From: Saccoglossus kowalevskii
Lineage: Eukaryota > Hemichordata > Enteropneusta > Harrimaniidae
Reading direction: 5' to 3'
Assembly (NCBI RefSeq): GCF_000003605.2
Contig: NW_003144526.1
Coordinates: forward strand, 1 to 64,000
DNA length: 64,000 bases
Shown here piece by piece: positions 55,480-64,000 of this stretch. The notes beneath the pieces were generated by a model. It was given only the letters and a program-made list of their open reading frames with translations, did not search any database and was not told the DNA's origin. The first letter of the stretch is position 1; every line of letters begins with the position of its first letter. Position numbers and translations under genes: made by a program.

Positions 55480-57300
55480 CACACACACAGTGGTCTAAAC
55501 AAAATGTGATACTTTGTCACACACAGTTGTCTAAACAAAATGTGATTCTTTGTCAGACACACAGTGGTCTAAAAAATGTGATACTTTGTCACACACACAG
55601 TGGTCTAAACAAAATGTTAAACTTTGTCACACACACAGCGTGCTAAACAAAATGTGATACTTTGTCACACACACAGTGGCCTAAAAATGTGATACTTTGT
55701 AACACACACAGTGGTCTGAACAAATGTGATACTTTGTCACACACAGTGGTCTAAACAAAATGTGATACTTTGTAACACACACAGCGGTCTAAACAAAATG
55801 AGATACTTTGTCACACTCAGTGGTCTAAACAAAATGTGATACTTTGTAACACACACAGTGTGCTAAACAAAATGTGATACTTTGTCACACACACATTGGT
55901 CTAAAACAAAAATGTGATACTTTGTCACACACTCACTGGTCTAAACAAAATGTGATACTTTTGTCACACACAGTGGTCTAAACAAAATGTGATACTTTGT
56001 CACACACACAGTGGTCTAAAAAATGTGATACTTTGTCACACACACAGTGGTCTAAACAAAATGTTATACTTTGTCACGCACACAGTGTGCTAAACAAAAT
56101 GTGATACTTTCTCACACACACAGTGGCCTAAAAAAATGTGATACTTTGTAACACACACAGTGTGCTAAACAAAATGTGATACTTTGTCGCACACACAGTG
56201 GTGTAAACAAAATGTGATACTTTGTCACACACAGTGGTCTGAACAAAATGTGATACTTTGTCACTCACACAGTGGTCTAAACAAAATGTGATACTTTGTC
56301 ACACAGTTGTCTAAACAAAATGTGATACTTTGTAACACAAACAGTGGTCTAAAGAAAATGTGATACTTTATTACACACTCAGTGGTATGAACAAAATGTG
56401 ATACTTTGTCACACACACAGTGGTCTAAACAAAATGTGATACTTTGTCACACACACGGTGGTCAAAAAATGTGATACTTTGTCACACACACAGTGGTCTA
56501 AACAAAATGTTATACTTTGTCACATACAGCGTGTTAAACGAAATGTGTTACATTATCACACACACAGTGGTCTGAACAAAATGTGATACTTTATCACACA
56601 CACAGTGGTCTAAACAAAATGTGACACTTTGCCACACACACAGTGGTCTAAACAAAAAGTGATACTTTATCACACACAGTGTGCTAAACAAAATGTGATA
56701 CTTTGTCACACACAGTGCTCTAAACAAAATGTGATACTTTGTAACACACACAGTGGTCTAAACAAAATGTGATACTTTATCACACACACAGTGGTCTGAA
56801 CAAAATGTGATACTTTGTCACACACACAGTGGTCTGAACAAAATGTGATACTTTGTCACACACACAGTGGTCTAAACAAAATGTGATACTTTGTCATACA
56901 CACAGTGGTCTAAACAAAATGTGATACTTTGTAACACACACAGTGTGCTAAACAAAATGTGATACTTTGTCACACACAGTTGTCTAAACAAAATGTGATT
57001 CTTTGTCAGACACACAGTGGTCTAAAAAATGTGATACTTTGTCACACACACAGTGGTCTAAACAAAATGTTAAACTTTGTCACACACACAGCGTGCTAAA
57101 CAAAATGTGATACTTTGTCACACACACAGTGGCCTAAAAAATGTGATACTTTGTAACACACACAGTGGTCTGAACAAATGTGATACTTTGTCACACACAG
57201 TGGTCTAAACAAAATGTGATACTTTGTAACACACACAGCGGTCTAAACAAAATGAGATACTTTGTCACACTCAGTGGTCTAAACAAAATGTGATACTTTG
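55480..57300 (+). repeat. 1453-bp spaced duplicate segments
   Basis: About 400 bp from 55480 recurs from 56933. Shared rare features are GTGATTC followed by CAGACACACAG (55544 and 56997), GTTAAAC (55616 and 57069), CAGCGTGCTAAAC and GTCTGAACAAATGTG with a missing base. One A-run differs (TAAAAATG against TAAAAAATG). Between them lies the TCTAAAGAAAATG / TATTACAC / CACGGTGGTC / GCGTG (56523) cassette. Confidence 0.8.
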
Positions 57301-57465
57301 TAACACACACATTGGTCTAAACAAAATGTGATACTTTGTCACACACAGTGGTCTAAACAAAATGTGATACTTTGTCACACACACAGTGGTCTAAAAAATG
57401 TGATACTTTGTCACACACACAGTGGTCTAAACAAAATGTTATACTTTGTCACACACACAGTGTGC

Positions 57466-58017
57466 TAAACAAAATGTGATACTTTGTAACACACACAGTG
57501 GTCTAAACAAAATGTGATATTTTGTCATACACACAGTGTGCTAAACAAAATGTGATACTTTGTCACACACACAGTGCTTTAAACAAAATGTTATACTTTG
57601 TAACACACACAGTGGTCTAAACAAAATGTGATACTTTATCACACACACAGTGGTCTGAACAAAATGTGATACTTTGTCACACACACAGTGGTCTGAACAA
57701 AATGTGATACTTTGTCACACACACAGTGGTCTAAACAAAATGTGATACTTTGTAACACACACAGTGGTCTAAACAAAATGTGATATTTTGTCATACACAC
57801 AGTGTGCTAAACAAAATGTGATACTTTGTCACACACACAGTGCTTTAAACAAAATGTTATACTTTGTAACACACACAGTGGTCTAAACAAAATGTGATAC
57901 TTTATCACACACACAGTGGTCTGAACAAAATGTGATACTTTGTCACACACACAGTGGTCTGAACAAAATGTGATACTTTGTCACACACACAGTGGTCTAA
58001 ACAAAATGTGATACTTT
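57466..58017 (+). repeat. 266-bp (seven-monomer) tandem duplication
   Basis: GTGATATTTTGTCATAC at 57516 and 57782 fixes a 266-bp spacing, exactly 7 x 38. Each copy has GTGTGC, GTGCTTT, GTTATAC, GTAAC, TTATCAC and two TCTGAAC units. A third relative lies near 59474. Confidence 0.85.
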
Positions 58018-59999
58018 ATCACACACACAGTGGTCTAAACAAAATGTGATACTTTGTCACACACACAGTGGTCTAAACAAAATGAGATACTTTGTCACCA
58101 CACAGTGGTCTAAACAAAATGTGATACTTTATCACACACACAGTGGTCTAAACAAAATGTGATTCTTTGTCACACACACACAGTGGTCTGAACAAAATGT
58201 GATACTTTGTCACACACACAGTGGTCTAAACAAAATGAGATACTTTGTCACACACACAGTGGTCTAAACAAAATGTGATACTTTGTCACACACACAGTGG
58301 TCTAAACAAAATGAGATACTTTGTCACCACACAGTGGTCTAAACAAAATGTGATACTTTGTCACACACACAGTGGTCAAAACAAAATGTGATACTTTGTC
58401 ACACACACAGTGGTCTGAACAAAATGTGATACTTTGTCACACACACAGTGGTCTAAACAAAATGTGATACTTTGTCACACACAGTGGTCTGAACAAAATG
58501 TGATACTTTGTCACTCACACATAGGTCTAAACAAAATGTGATACTTTGTCACACACAGTTGTCTAAACAAAATGTGATACTTTGTAACACAAACAGTGGT
58601 CTAAAGAAAATGTGATACTTTATCACACACTCAGTTGTATGAACAAAATGTGATACTTTGTCACACACACAGTGGTCTAAACAAAATGTTATACTTTGTA
58701 ACACACACAGTGGTCTAAACAAAATGTGATACTTTATCACACACACAGTGGTCTGAACAAAATGTGATTCTTTGTCACACACACAGTGGCCTGAACAAAA
58801 TGTGATACTTTGTCACACACAGTGGTCTAAACAAAATGTGATACTTTGTAACACACACAGCGGTCTAAACAAAATGAGATACTTTGTCACACTCAGTGGT
58901 CTAAACAAAATGTGATACTTTGTAACACACACAGTGTGCTAAACAAAATGTGATACTTTGTCACACACACATTGGTCTAAACAAAATGTGATACTTTGTC
59001 ACACACACAGTGGTCTAAACAAAATGTGATACTTTGTCACACACTGTGGTCTAAACAAAATGTGATACTTTGTCACACACACAGTGGTCTAAAAAATGTG
59101 ATACTTTGTCACACACACAGTGGTCTAAACAAAATGTTATACTTTGTCACACACACAGTGTGCTAAACAAAATGTGATACTTTGTCACACACACAGTGGC
59201 CTAACAAAATGTGATACTTTGTAACACACACAGTGTGCTAAACAAAATGTGATACTTTGTCACACACACAGTGGTCTGAACAAAATGTGATACTTTGTCA
59301 CACACAGTGGTCTAAACAAAATGTGATACTTTGTCACACACACAGTGGTCTAAAAAATGTGATACTTTGTCACACACACAGTGGTCTAAACAAAATGTTA
59401 TACTTTGTCACACACACAGTGTGCTAAACAAAATGTGATACTTTGTAACACACACAGTGGTCTAAACAAAATGTGATATTTTGTCATACACACAGTGTGC
59501 TAAACAAAATGTGATACTTTGTCACACACACAGTGCTTTAAACAAAATGTTATACTTTGTAACACACACAGTGGTCTAAACAAAATGTGATACTTTATCA
59601 CACACACAGTGGTCTGAACAAAATGTGATACTTTGTCACACACACAGTGGTCTGAACAAAATGTGATACTTTGTCACACACACAGTGGTCTAAACAAAAT
59701 GTGATACTTTGTAACACACACAGTGGTCTAAACAAAATGTGATACTTTGTCACACACACAGTGGTCTAAACAAAATGAGATACTTTGTCACACACACAGT
59801 GGTCTAAACAAAATGTGATACTTTGTCACACACACAGTGGTCTAAACAAAATGAGATACTTTGTCACCACACAGTGGTCTAAACAAAATGTGATACTTTG
59901 TCACCCACACAGTGGTCTAAACAAAATGTGATACTTTGTCACACACACTGGTCTAAACAAAATGTGATACTTTGTCACACACAAACTGGTCTAAACAAA

Positions 60000-62860
60000 A
60001 TGAGATACTTTGTCACACACACAGTGGTCTAAACAAAATGTGATACTTTGTCACACACACAGTGGTCTAAACAAAATGAGATACTTTGTCACCACACAGT
60101 GGTCTAAACAAAATGTGATACTTTGTCACACACACAGTGGTCAAAATAAAATGTGATACTTTGTCACACACACAGTGGTCTGAACAAAATGTGATACTTT
60201 GTCGCACACACAGTGGTGTAAACAAAATGTGATACTTTGTCACACACAGTGGTCTGAACAAAATGTGATACTTTGTCACTCACACATAGGTCTAAACAAA
60301 ATGTGATACTTTGTCACACACAGTTGTCTAAACAAAATGTGATACTTTGTAACACAAACAGTGGTCTAAAGAAAATGTGATACTTTATTACACACTCAGT
60401 GGTATGAACAAAATGTGATACTTTGTCACACACACAGTGGTCTAAACAAAATGTTATACTTTGTCACATACAGCGTGTTAAACGAAATGTGTTACATTAT
60501 CACACACACAGTGGTCTGAACAAAATGTGATACTTTGTCACACACACAGTGGTCTAAACAAAATGTGATACTTTGTCACACACACAGTGGTCTAAACAAA
60601 ATGTGATACTTTGTCACACACACAGTGTGCTAAACGAAATGTGATACTTTATCACACACACAGTGGTCTAAACAAAATGTGATACTTTGTCACACACAGT
60701 GGTCTAAACAAAATGTGATACTTTGTCACGCACACAGTGTGCTAAACAAAATGTGATACTTTCTCACACACACAGTGGCCTAAAAAAATGTGATACTTTG
60801 TAACACACACAGTGTGCTAAACAAAATGTGATACTTTGTCACACACACAGTGCTCTAAACAAAATGTTATACTTTGTAACACACACAGTGGTCTAAACAA
60901 AATGTGATACTTTATCACACACACAGTGGTCTGAACAAAATGTGATACTTTGTCACACACACAGTGGTCTGAACAAAATGTGATACATTGTCACACACAC
61001 AGTGGTCTAAACAAAATGTGATACTTTGTAACACACACAGTGGTCTAAACAAAATGTGATACTTTGTCACACACACAGTGGTCTAAACAAAATGAGATAC
61101 TTTGTAACACACACAGTGGTCTAAACAAAATGTGATACTTTGTCACACACACAGTGGTCTAAACAAAATGAGATACTTTGTCACACACACAGTGGTCTAA
61201 ACAAAATGTGATACTTTGTCACACACACAGTGGTCTAAACAAAATGAGATTCTTTGTCACCACACAGTGGTCTAAACAAAATGTGATACTTTGTCACACA
61301 CACAGTGGTCAAAATAAAATGTGATACTTTGTCACACACACAGTGGTCTGAACAAAATGTGATACTTTGTCGCACACACAGTGGTGTAAACAAAATGTGA
61401 TACTTTGTCACACACAGTGGTCTGAACAAAATGTGATACTTTGTCACTCACACATAGGTCTAAACAAAATGTGATACTTTGTCACACACAGTTGTCTAAA
61501 CAAAATGTGATACTTTGTAACACAAACAGTGGTCTAAAGAAAATGTGATACTTTATTACACACTCAGTGGTATGAACAAAATGTGATACTTTGTCACACA
61601 CACAGTGGTCTAAACAAAATGTGATACTTTGTCACACACACGGTGGTCAAAAAATGTGATACTTTGTCACACACACAGTGGTCTAAACAAAATGTTATAC
61701 TTTGTCACATACAGCGTGTTAAACGAAATGTGTTACATTATCACACACACAGTGGTCTGAACAAAATGTGATACTTTGTCACACACACAGTGGTCTAAAC
61801 AAAATGTGATACTTTGTCACACACACAGTGGTCTAAACAAAATGTGATACTTTGTCACACACACAGTGTGCTAAACGAAATGTGATACTTTATCACACAC
61901 ACAGTGGTCTAAACAAAATGTGATACTTTGTCACACACAGTGGTCTAAACAAAATGTGATACTTTATCACACACACAGTGGTCTAAAAAAATGTGACACT
62001 TTGCCACACACACAGTGGTCTAAACAAAATGTGATACTTTGTCGCACACACAGTGGTGTAAACAAAATGTGATACTTTGTCACACACAGTGGTCTGAACA
62101 AAATGTGATACTTTGTCACACACACAGTGGTCTAAACAAAATGTGATACTTTGTCACACACAGTTGTCTAAACAAAATGTGATACTTTGTAACACAAACA
62201 GTGGTCTAAAGAAAATGTGATACTTTATTACACACTCAGTGGTATGAACAAAATGTGATACTTTGTCACACACACAGTGGTCTAAACAAAATGTGATACT
62301 TTGTCACACACACGGTGGTCAAAAAATGTGATACTTTGTCACACACACAGTGGTCTAAACAAAATGTTATACTTTGTCACATACAGCGTGTTAAACGAAA
62401 TGTGTTACATTATCACACACACAGTGGTCTGAACAAAATGTGATACTTTGTCACACACACAGTGGTCTAAACAAAATGTGATACTTTGTCACACACACAG
62501 TGGTCTAAACAAAATGTGATACTTTGTCACACACACAGTGTGCTAAACGAAATGTGATACTTTATCACACACACAGTGGTCTAAACAAAATGTGATACTT
62601 TGTCACACACAGTGGTCTAAACAAAATGTGATACTTTATCACACACACAGTGGTCTAAAAAAAATGTGACACTTTGCCACACACACAGTGGTCTAAACAA
62701 AAAGTGATACTTTATCACACACACAGTGTGCTAAACAAAATGTGATACTTTGTCACACACAGTACTCTAAACAAAAATGTGATACTTTGTAACTCACACA
62801 GTGGTCTAAACAAAATGTGATACTTTTATCACACACACAGTGGTCTGAACAAAATGTGAT
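60000..62860 (+). repeat. Nested duplications of the TATTACAC / GCGTG cassette
   Basis: TCTAAAGAAAATG with TATTACACACTCAG occurs at 60361, 61529 and 62201 (spacings 1168 and 672). The diverged GCGTG unit occurs at 60467, 61708 and 62380 (1241 and 672). The 73-bp change between 1168 and 1241 is two monomers (CACACGGTGGTC plus TCAAAAAATG) present only in the later two copies. The 672-bp pair at 61370-62030 and 62042-62700 is nearly identical. Differences seen are CACTCACACATAGG against CACACACACAGTGG and one A in the A-run before GTGACAC. Confidence 0.85.
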
Positions 62861-63589
62861 ACTTTGTCACACACACATTGGTCTAAACAAAATGTGATAC
62901 TTTGTCACACACACAGTGGTCTAAACAAAATGTGATACTTTGTCACACACAGTTGTCTAAACAAAATTTGATACTTTGTCACACACACAGTGGTCTAAAA
63001 AAATGTGATACTTTGTCACACACACAGTGGTCTAAACAAAATGTTATACTTTGTCACACACACAGTGTGCTAAACAAAATGTGATACTTTGTCACACACA
63101 TAGTGGCCTAAAAAATGTGATACTTTGTAACACACACAGTGTGCTAAACAAAATGTGATACTTTGTCACACGCACAGTGCTCTAAACAAAATGTTATACT
63201 TTGTAACACACACAGTGGTCTAAACAAAATGTGATACTTTGTCACACACACAGTGGTCTGAACAAAATGTGATTCTTTGTCACACACACAGTGGTCTGAA
63301 CAAAATGTGATACTTTGTCACACACACAGTGGTCTAAACAAAATGTGATACTTTGTAACACACACAGTGGTCTAAACAAAATGTGATATTTTGTCACACA
63401 CACAGTGTGCTAAACAAAATGTGATACTTTGTCAAACACACAGTGGTCTAAACAAAATGTGATACTTTGTCACACACACAGTGGTCTAAACAAAATATGA
63501 TACTTAGTCACACACACAGTGGTCTAAGCAAAATGTGATACTTTGTAACACACACAGTGGCCTAAACAAAATGTGATACTTTGTCACAC

Positions 63590-63800
63590 ACACAGTAGTC
63601 TAAACAAAATGGTGATACTTTGTCACACACACAGTGGTCTAAACAAAATGTGATACTTTGTCACACACACAGTAGTCTAAACAAAATGGTGATACTTTGT
63701 CACACACACAGTGGTCTAAACAAAATGTGATACTTTGTCACACACAGTGCTGTAAACGAAATGTAATACTTTTACACATACACAGCAGTCTGAACGAAAT
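63590..63800 (+). repeat. AATGGTG dimer and diverged units near the window end
   Basis: GTAGTCTAAACAAAATGGTG occurs at 63595 and 63672, 77 bp apart (38 + 39), alternating with plain units. The same form is at 43981. Downstream, 63745-63800 holds diverged units (CAGTGCTGTAAACG, GTAATACTTTTACACATAC, CAGCAGTCTGAACG, GATGC), after which near-consensus units resume to 64000. Confidence 0.7.
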
Positions 63801-64000
63801 GTGATGCTTTGTCACACACACAGTGGTCTAAACAAAATGTGATGCTTTGTCACACACACAGTGGTCTAAACAAAATGTGATACTTTGTCACACACACACA
63901 GTGGTCTAAACAAAATGTGATACTTTGTCACACACACAGTGGTCTAAACAAAGTGTAATACTTTGTCACACACACAGTGGTCTAAACAAAATGTGATACT

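Larger units (their letters stand above)
1..64000 (+). repeat. 38-bp satellite array filling the whole window
   Basis: Every line of the window reads as head-to-tail copies of one unit: AGTGGTCTAAAC, an A-run leading into ATGTGATAC, TTTGTCAC, then (CA)n. Most copies are 38 bp. Loss of one CA gives 36 bp, GTCACCACACAG gives 37 bp, and TCTAAAAAATG (loss of two bases beside the A-run) gives 36 bp. All copies seen are in the same orientation. I found no inverted block, no insertion of unrelated sequence and no flank, so the true array is longer than 64 kb. No protein, RNA gene, promoter or origin is supported. Single-orientation arrays of this size with ordered variants are typical of eukaryotic satellite DNA spread by unequal exchange. 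The chromosomal location (centromere, subtelomere or interstitial heterochromatin) cannot be told from the sequence. Confidence 0.98.

Noticed and set aside
1-64000. CRISPR-like array (direct repeats of about 38 bp)
   Set aside because: The repeats abut with no unique spacers and vary internally in an ordered way, and no cas genes are present.
1-64000. CENP-B box or telomeric repeat
   Set aside because: I saw no match to the CENP-B core (TTCG and CGGG elements in the right order) and no TTAGGG-type runs. Centromere identity therefore cannot be claimed.
1-64000. CA microsatellite as the main feature
   Set aside because: The CA tract is only 3-5 repeats per unit and is a fixed part of a 38-bp monomer, so the array is a minisatellite/satellite and not a dinucleotide microsatellite.

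Overview
The whole window (1-64000) lies inside one uninterrupted tandem-repeat (satellite) array. The basic unit is 38 bp, with common 36- and 37-bp variants. It is repeated head to tail in a single orientation, about 1,700 times by division (64,000 / 36-38 bp). I found no unique-sequence DNA, host gene, RNA gene, transposon, LTR element or CRISPR array. The array runs off both ends of the window. A megabase-style satellite with layered variants, no coding density and no prokaryotic signals points to a eukaryotic heterochromatic locus (pericentromere, centromere, subtelomere or other block). I cannot name the species from the sequence.

Monomer anatomy, in order: AGTGGTCTAAAC, an A-run joined to ATGTGATAC, then TTTGTCAC, then a short CA tract. 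A textbook copy sits at 44248-44285. It is 37% GC and has no CpG. Its core, TGTGATACTTTGTCACA, is a dyad: TGTGA and TCACA arms around 7 nt. Recurrent variants include GTAAC or TTATCAC in place of TTGTCAC, GTGTGC or GTGCTCT or GTGGCC in place of GTGGTCT, TCTGAAC, AAATGAGATAC, ATGTTATAC, GTCACTCACACATAGG, GTCACACTCAGTGG, GTCACCACACAG, CAGCGGTCT, TTGACACATACAGTGATCT, GTGACACACGCAG and GCGTGTTAAACGAAATG.

Layout: the variants are not randomly mixed. They occur in fixed orders, forming multi-monomer cassettes of roughly 0.3-1.2 kb that are reused across the window as a mosaic. Nearby tandem duplications have spacings of 74, 114, 266, 488, 639, 672, 1168/1241, 1240, 1453 and 1833 bp. Dispersed copies lie 6.5 to 51 kb apart and still share rare private variants (for example offsets 6475, 11481, 12223, 17275, 22524, 26957, 27051, 39282, 40457 and 50789). 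Some stretches are very uniform (43.5-44.4 kb). Others are eroded (11.08-11.80, 12.16-12.50, 17.81-18.00, 26.59-26.65 and 47.44-47.53 kb).

The open frames of 60-115 codons are by-products of the repeat. Because 38 is not a multiple of 3, each frame meets the stop trinucleotides of the unit in turn, and a frame stays open only where certain variants remove them. I annotate no protein. All alignments and offsets were made by eye, so boundaries are approximate to about one monomer.
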